A stretch of DNA of 64,000 nt, taken from Pohlia nutans (taxonomy: Eukaryota > Streptophyta > Bryopsida > Bryales > Mniaceae). Made by a program: the position numbers and the translations under genes. Below are positions 1 to 11,600 of this stretch, piece after piece. The notes below the pieces were generated by a model. It had not been told where the DNA came from and made no database searches. It worked only from the letters and a program-made list of their open reading frames with translations. Where the stretch lies: the NCBI GenBank assembly GCA_022496805.1, contig CM040104.1, forward strand, positions 8,159,650 to 8,223,649, written 5' to 3'. Positions within the stretch are counted from its first letter, which is position 1, and every line of letters starts with the position of its first letter.

Positions 1-1848
1 GTTGGAAGTTCTTTTGCGAAATGCTCGACTTGTGACCAGCTTCAAGAATTCATTCTGAAGTCACCTAACGGAAGTCCGGAATATGTTGAATTTGTGAAGC
101 AATGGGAGGAGCACCTTGCTCACCAACAATCTTGTCGTCGTTTGTATAGTGCATGGCGCGAAGAATCAAAGCGCAATCCCAGTGAGATTCTGTGCATTAT
201 TCATGACAAGATGGATACTGCAAAAACCGCCCTTCCGCGGATGCGGGTTACAACAAAGGCTACTCAAGGTTTGGGCCAACTTCCTATGAACGTAACTGGT
301 ATGGTTTCAGATGGGCACGGGGATAGCGCCTATGCACATTATTGTCCTCAGTGTTGGCCAGGAGATTCTAATGCCACAATATCATCGTTGGCAAGGCTGT
401 TCCGTCGACTGGAAGGCCCCTCAATTCGGGAGTCTGGGGAACTATTTGAGTACCCGCCTCAAAACTCTCTGTTTGAGGCATTGTTGAGGGGGAAGTCTAG
501 GTGCCTTGATATTTTACCGCGTACTGAAGGTATTGATCTCCAAGGGTCTAAACCTTTACCGAGGAAGTTATACCTTCAATTGGATAACTCCGCCAAAGAT
601 AACAAGAACAAGTATCTCATGGCGTTTCTCTCCTTGCTGACTGCACGGGGTGTTTTCAAGGAAATTCAGGCTGGATTTCTATTAGTTGGTCATACGCATG
701 AAGATATTGATGCTTATTTTAGCCATTTGTCAAAGGCATTGAAAAGCAAGAATACGTTTGTTCTTGCGGACCTAATGAAGGCCTTCATGCAGTCCCAAGA
801 GTTGTCATTCATGCCGGAGTTTATTCAAGAGGTTGCAGACTTCAAGTCTTTCATTCATGGCTATCAAAGCAGTGGTGCAGCTCGCCTTATTGGACTTGGA
901 GAGATGCACCTCTTCAAGTTCTATGTGGACGATGATGGTTGGCCGGTTATGAGGTATAAGAAATCAGCCGTTGATGCACAATGGCTACCCCTCAACAGAC
1001 CCCCTATTTGATTGTGGGCTGCAAACATGGATGGTGGCCCAAAACTTCCTCAGGGCTCACCAAAGCCGGTTCCATTCAAGCCTATGTGGGGAAGTGAGGT
1101 TCCTAAATCTACTGGGAATCAAGTGAAGGCGAGAGAGATCGCAACCAAAGCTACTGAAAACAAGAAATTCATGAAGTTGGGACTCCAAAAGTACATTGAG
1201 TACTGGAGAAATGGAATGGCCAAATGCGAGGGATTTGCAGCAGCATTTGGGCTTTACGTTGACTACTGGACTCGTTTGTTGTCTGAGCTTGATAAGCCTC
1301 TGCTAGTAACACCTCCTGAATTGTTGGAGGGTTTCTGGCCACGCCATGATTGGAGGGTCCTTGAAGACGAAGTACTGCGCCCAAGATGTTTACCCTTCTT
1401 ACTCGAGGATGTGACTCCTGAGGATGAGGAACCAGAGCCGTATTGTGGCCCAGCAAACGAAGCTCCACAGATTCCTTTCAATCCTTGGCGTGACATTCGG
1501 CCTGGCAGCTGGGTTCTTTTGAGACCTGAAGATCCACTCATTTGTCCTGTATGGCAAGGAAGAGCAGCGAGTACTGTATGCAGAGAGGAAGGAGATGTAA
1601 ACCTTGGGAAATTTCTAATTCAGTTTTGGGAACCCAATAGCGCGGAGAGAGACCTTGTATTGAAATACCGTAATTATTGGTCTGCAAAGTGGGTAGTAGA
1701 GAGGCGCGCTCCGGAGTGGGTCAGTGTTGATGCAGTGGTGTATGCAAATTGGTCAAAAATCATGGATCCGAGGAGTAGAACCATTCCTAAGAAAGCCATG
1801 GAATCTGCGTTAGCAAACTTAGAGAGAGCTAACTTATTTGATCCATGA
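1..1848 (+). pseudogene. DUF7869-type transposase-like gene, copy 1 (5'-truncated by window edge, one nonsense codon)
   Basis: The reading frame is open from base 1, so the 5' end lies outside the window. One TGA at 1009-1011 divides it; the same frame continues to a stop at 1848. The second copy (24813-27665) has CGC (Arg) at the TGA position, so a CGA-to-TGA change explains the break. Shared landmarks are a CxxC pair at the start (KCSTC), HDKMD, LQLDN and GHTHEDID. These acidic motifs have the order and spacing of an RNase H-fold DDE/DDD transposase; that is my inference, since the family is known mainly as a domain of unknown function. The C-terminal ~120 residues (GSWVLLRP...VWQGRA) resemble a BAH/Tudor-like chromatin-reader barrel and are also conserved in copy 2. 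Probably a dead transposon gene. Confidence 0.75.
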
Positions 1849-2047
1849 TCTTCTATGCCACATAGGTACGACATCGGGAGATCCCTCAATGATTACGTCT
1901 GAGTTTCCTGTCTTGCTGATCTTCTGTTAATGACATCGAAGACATCCATGCCTGAACGATTCTCAGTCTTCCGTGTAATATCTGCCTTCCTCATGTCAAT
2001 AATATTTGTTTTTGTATGTGTTTCGAATCTGCTTCCCAATCTAATAT

Positions 2048-2485
2048 GTCGGTCATGTTTGATATTGGGGGCATCCCGTGACAAATACTTCTGAGCCCAC
2101 ATGCCTTCTACTCTTTTGTATGTCGCTCGCCATGTGCTGATATCTCGTTCAAGTTTGATATCGCGGGATCCCCCGATGAATACTTCTGAGCCCACATCTC
2201 TTCTAATCTTTTGTATTACCCTAAACGCAATGTATGTATATCTCGGTCAAGTTTGCTGTCGGGGATCCCGTGATGAATATTTTAGAGCCCACATCTCTTC
2301 TGTTTTTTGTATCTCGCTCGCAATGTACGTATAATTATCTCGGTCAAGTTTGCTGTCGGGGGATCCCGTGATGAATACTTTGGAGCCCAAATGTCTACTA
2401 TTCTTTTGTATCTCGCTCGCAATGTACTTATATCTTGGTCAAGTTTGGTGTCGAGAGATCCCGTGATGAATACTTCTGAGCCCCT
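2048..2485. repeat. Five ~97-bp tandem repeats downstream of DUF7869 copy 1
   Basis: Each unit contains GGTCAAGTTTG, then GATCCCGTGATGAATACT, GAGCCCA and TTTTGTATCTCGCTCGCAATG. Units start near 2051, 2149, 2247, 2344 and 2440; the last is truncated at about 2485. Units differ by roughly 10-20 percent and by small indels. The array begins about 200 bp after the transposase-like gene ends, so it may be a subterminal repeat block of that element. The short reading frames here are by-products of the repeat. Confidence 0.8.
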
Positions 2486-2744
2486 CCAGGAGGGTTCTTC
2501 CCACACATTTTTACGTCAATGCTCTAAATTTATCATGTCCATTTTCTTATTTCTGGACTCTGGATAGTCCAGAAATAGTTAAATATGGCATTACGTCCAC
2601 GTAGTTTCCTTTCTGCCATACATTCCAAAATAGTGTATAGTATGTTAGAATTATCAACAATGGCGTGAACCATAAATATCTCAGATAAGAATATAAATAC
2701 AGATACTCTCCTCTCCTTGTCCCACTTCTTCTCGTGAGTGTACA

Positions 2745-3969
2745 ATCATACTGTGCAGTTGTCGTAGCACGTGATACCGGATATTCCCCTAGAACGCACT
2801 TTTTCGTATTAAGAGCGCTCGTAGAGGTGATTTCCGGGTTATCGTTCCGCGGAGATTCTGTGAAGTGGGAAGTTTCCGGAAATGGTCCCGGACTGGTGAT
2901 TTCTCTCTCTCTCTTGTCACCAGCTAAATTCCTCTTTCCTACTGAACCGGGCCTTCTCCTACTAACTGACCCGGTTACTACTCGATCCGGTATCCTTCCG
3001 GGGAGGATTCTTCACTATCCTTCCTCTCTCCGGTCCACCTTTGTCACCTGATCCGGTTTCGTTTAACCTCTGTTTCTCCTCAGAGGGTTCTCCATTCACA
3101 TTAGTGGTGCTGGATTGAAAGACACACCCCTCCCTACTGATTCAACTGATGGGAGCTTCACTACCTTTCGGTTTAACTCACAAAACTCCTAATACCGGGT
3201 ACTTTCCGCACTGCCCTTTCAACTGCTAGTTTTACCCAACCGGCAGCCGTGTCACGCAAGCGCAATCCGGTTTCCCCTTTTTCCCGATTACTACAACGAC
3301 TTGCTAACCGGAATGGACACTATTCGGGGAGTCCGAAACTAACATTCAGGAACTCTAGCGCCCTGTCTTACTCCCGTGATTCCGTATTCCTCCTCGCCTG
3401 GACCTTCCAAGTGCTGGCACCTCAACCGGACTACCCGTCCAGGAGTTCTGTGCAACCCGGAGTACCCCCTCCTGCCTGCCCAGCCACTAACCCGGATTAC
3501 CTAGCGTACGGAACTTAGAAACCACTCTTTCAAACAGTCCTCAAATCACCCAAAAACCATATTCAGACTTCACACCCGAATCACTCGAGGACCCGGACTA
3601 CCCACCCGGTTACCAAGGGACTCTTGACTACTGTACCATTCCACAAACAACCCCACAGCACATACACAATTTCCGGACAATGCCCTACAGTAGTTTGCAT
3701 TCACAGAAACAGTAATACAAGAAGACCCCAAGAATGCCAAGCATTCCTGGGAAAATAGTGGTCCTCAACCACCAGACCGGATTTCCCGCCCAGATCCTAC
3801 AAACCCGGGATCCGGAAATCAAGGGAAATCACATCCAAAAGATCCCAATCCTATCCTACTGGCAAAAGCGCCTAACCTACCACACAAAAGGTCCTATGCA
3901 CACGCGGCTAGTCTACCAAGCCTAAAGCCTACCACCTAGCCTGATCCGGTTCCCACTGCAACCCGGATC
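2745..3969. other. CCGG-dense noncoding stretch 3' of the 872-codon minus-strand ORF
   Basis: About 1.2 kb with no convincing gene. Composition changes abruptly near 2745 from AT-rich repeat DNA to GC-richer DNA packed with CCGG, often as TCCGG, CCCGG or CCGGT. The style continues through the adjoining ORF to about 6660, so the two look like one inserted module, with this part as its 3' untranslated or LTR-like region when read on the minus strand. I could not find matching direct repeats at the two ends. Confidence 0.45.
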
Positions 3970-6588
3970 CTATTGATCTTCCTGCCCCTCCGGGCTACTG
4001 ACCCGGTCGCCATCAGAGTTCCCCTCCTCTTCCTGGTTGGAGTGCGGGGAAGCATCCTCCTTCAACTTGGATCGACGTTCCCGGACCCCTTCCTGGTTGC
4101 CTTCTTCATCGGACTCCGGTTGACTCCCGTTCGACTCGTCCTCCTGAGTCTCGTGTTCCTCCGGTTCGCCCGCATCCACTTCTCGCTCCTCTGGCTCACC
4201 GGCATCCGTCCTGTCTATCTGACCACCCGTCTCCGGTTGGCCGTCCACCTCTTGGTCCTCTCCGGATCCTGACTCCCTTCCCGGAGTGGTCCCGGTCTCC
4301 ACCAAATCAGCAGCCTGGTCTGCCAAATCGGCCAGGCTGGCCTCCGACTGGTCCCCTCCGATACTGACATCCGGATTCCTCCGCGGCATACTCACCACCG
4401 GACTCGCAGCCGGTCTCGAAGTCTGTTCCGGGGTAGATTGACCCCCGGCCATCATTCTCTCCACCTCCTCCATTCCGGGCGCATCCTGTGATACATGGAA
4501 TGCGGCCAACAATTCACTACTGGCTAAGGGTACATTCATACCTCTCTGACTTGCTACCCTCACATCCGGTTCGGACCCGGATGGAAATATCGCATGATGC
4601 TTCGTCAGCAGTCTCCGGAATTCCACCAACCCTGCCTCGACCCTTGCGGCGTACTTCTTTACCACGTTCGTCACTCGGGCAGCACCGTCCAATCCGGATT
4701 CGACCACCTTCTCTTGGTACAACCGGGCCTCCGTCTGGGCCTCCCCATCTGGTGTGAGCAGTGACGCGAGGAACTGGTAAGTGGGCGACTTCTGCTTCTG
4801 CAGAGTCCGGATCTCATCCTGTTGCTTTAGTAGTACCAGGCTCCTCTCTGAGGCTTCCTTCCGGAGCTTGTCTAACTCCTTCCTCATCTTCCGGACGAGC
4901 TCCGGATACCTCTCCACCTGCGTACTCCGTATGACACGCCCAACTTCCTTCATAGAGGTATAGATGGGGTGGTACTTACCTTCCACCGTCTCTAATGCCT
5001 CCCTAACCGGTTTGAGGAAGTCCTCCTCGGGTTCCCGCAGTGGAATGTCCTCCAATTCCGGTCCTGCATTCCGGGGAGCCCGCTCATAAGTCCGGATCTC
5101 CTCCGAGTACTCCTCTTCGTCCCGCATCGGTTTCGAATCTCGCGCCCTCTTGGTTTTCACCTTGACGTTCTTCTGGCGCCCGGTCGACTCCGGTGCCCCT
5201 CTTTTCTTCCTCCGGCTATCTACCGGTGTCGCCTTCCGGTGCTGCTTCTGCGGAGGAACCCTAAACCCGGTCACAATTGTGTCCTGGTCGTCATCCTCTT
5301 CTTCCTCTTCTTCATCCGGGATCCTCAAGCGCCTCTTCACCTGTCCTCGGGGTGGAGCTGTAGAGGTATTCGCCTCGTCCGGTCCACTCTGGTCCGGTTC
5401 ATCCTCGGACTCCAATCTGTTCGGAGTCCCCCGGAGCTTCTTGAGTTGGCCCCGGGTGCGCACCCTAAAGGGGACCGCCTCAACCGGTGTCTTCTGACCC
5501 GGTTCCTCCTCTTCTGCTCGGGCCTCCGAGGGTCCCGGTTGGCCTTCCTCCGTGTCCGGGTCGACCGCTGCTTGCTCGTCTGCTCCTCTTTCTTCCTGCT
5601 CTTCCCGTTCTTCCTCGTCCGGGCTGTCCTCGTCCTCGCTCTCATCCGGATTCCCTTCCCGGGCCCTTGGCGGCTCCCGGTCCATGATCCTCCGGCAGTT
5701 CTCCCATTGCTCTCTCTCCCTGGCCGTGAGACATCCGTACTTGTCATACAAATGAAACAGAAAAGGGGTTAGAGGACATCCCTTCTTATTTCCGAGTTTC
5801 TTCGGTTCCCGGTCCACCAAATGGTCCACGATTTCTCCCCATCCGATCTTCCGGTTGTTGAGGTAGGCCTCATAAATGGCCTTTATCAGCTTGATTGTGC
5901 AGGTAGTGGGTTTGTCCGGGCTAAAAATAGGCACCAGAAACCGCAGCAGGCGCTTCTCTCGGTCGTCTTTGCAGTCCTCCACCCAGAATCCGTCCTTCTC
6001 TGAAACCGGTTTCGAAAACTTCTTCTTCACCCATCTGGAATCCGTCTTGGTTGTGTCATATCCAATCGGGCTGTTGGGGAACTTGTACGTCAAGCGCCAA
6101 TGCTTCGAGTTCCACGCCGTCCATTGCCCCCGGATTTCGCTGTCCCGGAATTCCTCCGGTACCGGTTTTCCACCTAACTCCTGCAACATAGCATTACTGT
6201 GGAGATCCCAGGGCAGGTACAGCAATTCCTCACAGCCCATCTTGTGCAAATCCTTCCGCAGCTGCTCCCTATGTTCCGCACTGGCCGGAGCAACCGGGCA
6301 CACCAACTTATCCGGAACCGGCAGTCCGAGCCTCCAATCGTCCTTCCGTCCCATCGCTGCTGGCTCCAAAACTTCCTTACCTCGACTGCGCGCGCTCCGC
6401 CTAATCTCCCGGGATACTTGCTCACCACCCGGTCGCTCTCCCTGATCTCTCACAGCATCCGGAAACACAAAAATCTGGCGCAGGGGTGGACTGGAAACAC
6501 TATGCGAAAATGAACAGTGAACTGCCCTAATTAAAGCCGCCCATTTCAAGGTGCGAAGCGCGGCCGGGTCCATCCCTGACCCATCCAT
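3970..6588 (-). CDS. Acidic 872-residue protein of unknown function in a CCGG-dense module
   Basis: A single uninterrupted minus-strand frame of 872 codons. Residues ~80-330 look globular, rich in Trp/Tyr (for example RQWTAWNSKHWRLTYKF-like and GWGEIVDHLVDREPKKLG segments). Residues ~330-480 are a Glu/Asp-rich linker with Lys/Arg clusters, ~540-640 are heptad-like and charged (probable coiled coil), and the last ~130 residues are again strongly acidic. I recognise no catalytic motif. The layout resembles accessory ORFs of plant LTR retrotransposons or plant-mobile-domain proteins, but that is only impression. Base composition and CCGG density set it apart from both neighbours, suggesting arrival as a unit. 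A start within the frame (for example at MGRKDDW, residue ~79) is also possible. Confidence 0.45.
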   Translation of the reverse strand: MDGSGMDPAALRTLKWAALIRAVHCSFSHSVSSPPLRQIFVFPDAVRDQGERPGGEQVSREIRRSARSRGKEVLEPAAMGRKDDWRLGLPVPDKLVCPVAPASAEHREQLRKDLHKMGCEELLYLPWDLHSNAMLQELGGKPVPEEFRDSEIRGQWTAWNSKHWRLTYKFPNSPIGYDTTKTDSRWVKKKFSKPVSEKDGFWVEDCKDDREKRLLRFLVPIFSPDKPTTCTIKLIKAIYEAYLNNRKIGWGEIVDHLVDREPKKLGNKKGCPLTPFLFHLYDKYGCLTAREREQWENCRRIMDREPPRAREGNPDESEDEDSPDEEEREEQEERGADEQAAVDPDTEEGQPGPSEARAEEEEPGQKTPVEAVPFRVRTRGQLKKLRGTPNRLESEDEPDQSGPDEANTSTAPPRGQVKRRLRIPDEEEEEEDDDQDTIVTGFRVPPQKQHRKATPVDSRRKKRGAPESTGRQKNVKVKTKRARDSKPMRDEEEYSEEIRTYERAPRNAGPELEDIPLREPEEDFLKPVREALETVEGKYHPIYTSMKEVGRVIRSTQVERYPELVRKMRKELDKLRKEASERSLVLLKQQDEIRTLQKQKSPTYQFLASLLTPDGEAQTEARLYQEKVVESGLDGAARVTNVVKKYAARVEAGLVEFRRLLTKHHAIFPSGSEPDVRVASQRGMNVPLASSELLAAFHVSQDAPGMEEVERMMAGGQSTPEQTSRPAASPVVSMPRRNPDVSIGGDQSEASLADLADQAADLVETGTTPGRESGSGEDQEVDGQPETGGQIDRTDAGEPEEREVDAGEPEEHETQEDESNGSQPESDEEGNQEGVRERRSKLKEDASPHSNQEEEGNSDGDRVSSPEGQEDQ

Positions 6589-7582
6589 CCCCTACCCGGT
6601 TTCCAGTCCGGGTCCCGTGTCCAATCCGGACACCAGCCATCAAAACTGGATCCTAGCAATAACTCTACAGCGCGCGCGAGCGCCTCTTCTACATAAATAA
6701 CTAAATGTGCCATTATGGTCACTCCCACACTCATTTATGGAGATTCGGGCTACTCCTAGCTAATCTAAAACCTTAACTCTCTATTTCTAAGTCAAACGAG
6801 GTTCGACAGCAGTACAGAATGGCATCAATTCATTTCGAAGGTGATGAAGTCCCTCTAGTTGTTCCCGTAGGCGACGAGGGGTACGTGAGGGTCCCTGCTA
6901 GTCTCCTTACTATCCGTTTTGGAATAGCTGAAACGTCTACCATGTTGACAGAAGAAGTTCTAGAAGATTATGGCATTGTTAAGGAGGTTGTCATGTAGGC
7001 TAGATGTGATGATCGCGATGGTTTTTACTGGCTTCTTCACCGTGGCCAGTATAGAGCGTATGGTATGACACCGTCTCAATTAGCAGCCTCCACGGAGATT
7101 CTAGTTAACCACTCCGATGCTTCTACAGTAGATGCTCCGATTCGCGCCACACAGTGTTCACAAACCCCCCAAACTACTTGATCAGCTGCTGAGATTATGT
7201 TAAATCTTCGCAAAGTAAAACAAGAACATCTCCCTTCGATCATAGAACTCTCTAGCGAATCGGAGGGAGAGACACCTGTCGCGCGTAGATCTACTGAGAG
7301 AAAGACATTGGTTCCATGTCCGCTTCCAAGTTTGTCTAATTTTCTCACACCTAGTACCAGTCCGTCTTCCTCCTCGTTGTCTCGACCTCCTTTTTATCCT
7401 ACGTCTTCTGATTCTCTAAGTATTATGCAATGTTTGAAGAAATTGTCTTCCATTCCAGGGTGTTGAAACGAATTGGCCCACATTGATTTTGATGCCGTCG
7501 AATATCAGAAGGTGCAGTTCCTGCCTCCATCGTATGATGGGGATGTTGTTTTCGAATTGCCACCGTGTAGAGGGGGAGTTCA

Positions 7583-7840
7583 TATTGAGGTAATTGATGC
7601 AACGTAGTATTGCTAGAAGCCAAAGACGTACGGGTGCTAAATAATGGTGTGTGGGAGGAGGGGTTAGGCATGGGCTGATCTCTAGAGTGTCCTTGTGATG
7701 AGTTATCCCATATGGTTTGTCCATGGTGACCTCCTAGTGTACACTACTTAAGGTGGAAGGCCTTTGAGTAAAGATCATCTCTTTCTACGCATTCCTTGTG
7801 TTTGTGTGTGTGCCTTGTGCAATCTTCTCTACCTTCAATA
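7583..7840 (+). repeat. 5' LTR of the copia element
   Basis: 258 bp, TATTGA at its start and TCAATA at its end, identical to 12776-13033 as read by eye. It ends in a T/G-rich stretch (CTTGTGTTTGTGTGTGTGCC) before the terminal TCAATA. Confidence 0.97.
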
Positions 7841-7854
7841 GGTTATGGGCCCAC
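7841..7854 (+). promoter_or_regulatory. Primer binding site of half-tRNA type (initiator tRNA-Met anticodon region)
   Basis: GGTTATGGGCCCAC begins at the first base after the LTR. Initiator tRNA-Met of eukaryotes contains GGGCCCAUAACCC across its anticodon arm, whose reverse complement matches this site. Most plant copia elements instead use the tRNA 3' end (TGGTATCAGAGC), which is not present here. Drosophila copia is the known precedent for priming by a cleaved initiator tRNA half. The match is visible in the sequence; use as primer is inferred. Confidence 0.85.
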
Positions 7855-8654
7855 TCATGTGTGTTTCATGAGTATTAGATTGCATTTGTGCAAGTATTTT
7901 GAGGTCGGTGCGCAACGGGCGGTTTTGGAGCATTGTTGGAGGTTTTGGAGCTTGTTGAAGCGTTGGTGTTTCTTGGAGGTGTGCATGGGCTGAAGTTACA
8001 TGTTGGAGCACTCTCTTTGGTCAATTTCTTCCCTTGATCTCCTTCTTTTCTTTCTTCTATCTCTTCGTTGCGAGTGGAACTTCGTTTGGTTCAATTGTGA
8101 GCATTTGAGTAAATGCAAGTGATTTGTGAGGTGTGAAGGCTCTCGTGGAGGGTCTACCATCTGATCCTAGTGATTAGGCACTTGCTTTGAGGTGTTGCAT
8201 GTGTTTCATGCTCTTGGGGTGCTCAAATTTTCATTTGGAGCTAGTTTGTGCACAAAGGTGCGGTTTTGAGCAATTTCAATGCGATTGGGGTTTTGAGGGA
8301 CTTGTGTGAGTTCATGTGCATTGAGTGAGTGCTCTTGAAGGACACAAAGGTGTCATTGACGTGCATTGAGTGTTTGGGGACACTAAGGCGTCGTATTGAA
8401 GCATTTGGAGTTGTTTTGAGCTCCATTGAGTGATTTGAGGGGTTTTGGTGAGCCTCTTTTGGGTGCGGGTTCTCACATTTGAGTGTTGGGAGGCGTGTGT
8501 GGAGCACAAAAGTGCTGATCTAGTGTTTGGGGTTGTTTTAAACCCATTGGGTGCACAAAGGTGCAATATCAAAAAAAAAAAAATCACAAAAACAAAGTTG
8601 TATGTTTGAGTTTGAGGTTTCATTTGTGTGGGGAGGCATACGTAAGTGAGGATC

Positions 8655-11600
8655 ATGGCATCTTTTGAGGGTGAGGGTCCCAAGGTCGTGGACAAGTTCG
8701 ATGGGGTGAATTTCCACTTGTGGAAGTTCAAAATGGAGATGGTGATGGCCGAGAAGGAGTTGTGGGAGATTGTCGAGGGTAGTGAGGAACCTCCTTTCTC
8801 TTCTACGGATCCTAGGATCATGCAAGCGTACACGAGGAGGGAGAAGAAAGCATTTGCCATTTTGGCACTCAACCTCGCGGATTCGCAACTTGCGCACATT
8901 CGTTCGTGCAAGACACCCGCGGAAGCATGGTCCAAGCTTTGCAACATTCACGAAGCGAAAACATTGGCCAACATTTTGTTTTTGAGGCGCAAGTTCTTCA
9001 CCATCAAGATGGGCGAAGAAGATGACATGTTGGCGCACATCAACAAGGTCAAAGCTCTCGCGGATCAACTCAACGGTTGCGACGTGTCGGTTACGGATGG
9101 TGACATCGTGATGACACTTTTGGAGAGCCTTCCATCATCATACGAGTACCTCATCGTGGCGATGGAGTCAAGACCCATTACGGAGCTCACATTGGACTAT
9201 GTGACCTCACGGTTGTTGCACGAGCTTTCGCGGCGAAAGGAGAACGAGTCTCGAGAAGATGGAGCGGCACTCGTGGCGAAGCAATCCAAGAATGGAGGCG
9301 GTGGGAGCTCAAGCGACAAGGTGTGCTTCTATTGTGGTAAGAAGGGCCACATTGCCAAATTTTGCTTCAAACGCAAGAGGGATGAGAAAGGGGAGAGTGC
9401 AAACAACACTAAAACTCGTGACGATGATGAGTACGCATTTACGGCTAGATATGAGGCAAGCATGAGCGATGGCATCGAGGGTGATGCAAGCATGAGTGAT
9501 GGTATCGAGGGTGATGCAAGCATGAGTGATTGGATTGAGGTTGGTGATGAGTATGCAAACATGGCAAGCAATGTATCGTGCAATGGTAGTACGAGTGATT
9601 GGATTGTTGATTCGGGGGCTACAAGCCACATGTCACCACATAAAACTTGTTTTCATTCGTATGCTCTCATTAATCCAAGGAGAGTGATTTTGGGAGATGA
9701 TACGGTGCTTGAGGCCGTTGGCAAGGGCCAAATTGTTGTAGACACCGAGGTGAGGGGTCGTGTGAAGACAATCACTATCCAAGATGTCCTCCACGTTCCC
9801 AAATTAACGGCAAATTTACTATCGGTGAGGCAATTAGTGGCAAAGCACTTGAGGGTTGAGTTTAGTGATAAGGGGTGTTATGTGTTGTCACCGAGTCGAG
9901 ATGAGGTGGCCATCATTGAAGAACACGAGGGCTTGTACCACATCAAGTTCTCCAAGGTGCATTCGAAGGAATCGGCGGCGTTGGCGCATTCAAACTTGAA
10001 GGACGACAAGTTGGCGTTGTGGCATCGTCGACTTGGCCATTTGAACATCAAGAGTGTGAAGACACTACGCGGCATGGTAAGCGGTATGGACCTTCATCAA
10101 TTGAAAGTGGATGCTTCTACATTCACGTGTGAAGGTTGCATTGAAGGCAAGCAACAACGGTTGCCATTTGCGGGTGAAGGGGCGACACGGGCCACAAAAG
10201 TTTTGGAGATCGTGCATTCGGATGTGTGTGGCCCCATGAAGACCACATCGATGGGAGGTTGCAAGTACTTTGTGACCTTCATCGATGATTTTTCAAGGAA
10301 GATATGGCTCTACCCTATCAAAGCCAAGAGTGAGTGCTTTGAGAAGTTCAAGGAGTTCAAGACATTGGTGGAGAACCAATCCGAGTTGAAGATCAAGGTG
10401 TTTCGGTCGGACAATGGCGGCGAGTACATGTCCAAGAAATTTGACGAGCTTTTGAAGAATGAAGGCATCGCACACCAAACTTCGGCCCCGTACACGCCTC
10501 AACAAAATGGAGTTGCGGAGCGCGCAAATCGCACCATTGTAGAGATGGCGAGGAGCATGTTGCACGCTCAAAACTTGAAGTTGGACCTTTGGGCGGAAGC
10601 GGTGGTGAATGCGGTATACACACGCAATCGGTGTCCAACAAGCGCGGTTGAAGGCATGACGCCGGAGCAAGCGTGGAGTGGGAGGCAACCATGTGTTGCA
10701 CACATGCGCATCTTCGGATGCATTGCATATGCGAAGGTTCCCGACGAACGGAGGACGAAACTCGAGGCTAAGGCCTTGAAATGTGTGTTTCTTGGGTATT
10801 GTGAAGGTACCAAGGCGTATAGACTCATGTCGGTGGACACGAGGAAGATCATTCGGTCACGTGATGTGACATTTTGTGAGGAGTCTACGATGGAGGCTCC
10901 TTTGGAGGTTGGTCCAAGTGGGAGTAGTGGAGACGTTTTGGTGGACACACCCTCCAAGTCTCCTAGTGTTGTTGATGTAGGTGATGATGACGGTGATGAC
11001 GAAGCTGGCGACACGGAGGTTGTTGAAGCGCCATCGAGCTCAAAGGCCAAGAATGGCGCAAAGGGCACGCAAGAGGAGCAAGTTTCTTCAAGCGAGCGGC
11101 GGTACCCCGAGAGATCGCGCAAGCCACCTGGAGAATGGTGGAAGAACCACATCTTCCCTCAAGTGGAGGACGAGCATGCGAATGTGGCATTATCGGATGG
11201 TCCATTGACCATTCGAGAAGCCATGCAAGGTGAGGATGCGGTCAAGTGGGAGCGCGCCATGCAAGAGGAGTACGACTCTCTAATTGCTAACGGTACGTGG
11301 CAATTAACTCCCATTCCAAAGGATCGCAACCCCATTGGTTGCAAATGGGTGTTTCGGACAAAGAGGGATGTTTCGGGTATTGTTGTGCGTCACAAGGCAA
11401 GATTAGTAGCCAAGGGGTTCGCGCAAGTGCATGGGGTGGACTTTCACGAGACATTTGCTCCCGTGGCCAAGTTCACCACCATTCGATGCATTCTTGCCAT
11501 TGGAGCGGCCTTGGACTTGGAGATGCATCAAATGGATGTGAAGACCGCATTTTTGAATGGCGATTTGGAGGAGGACATCTACATGGTGCAACCTGAGGGG

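Noticed and set aside
2734..3518. Plus-strand ORFs in the CCGG-dense region
   Set aside because: Low-complexity Ser/Pro/Arg-rich frames that follow from base composition; no domain, start context or splice signals.
5150..5772. Plus-strand ORFs opposite the 872-codon frame
   Set aside because: Antisense shadows of the acidic and basic stretches of the minus-strand ORF.
6996..6998. Programmed stop-codon readthrough in the MULE gene
   Set aside because: The shared TAG is real, but no known readthrough context follows it, and both copies carry other stops, so decay is simpler; kept only as an open question.
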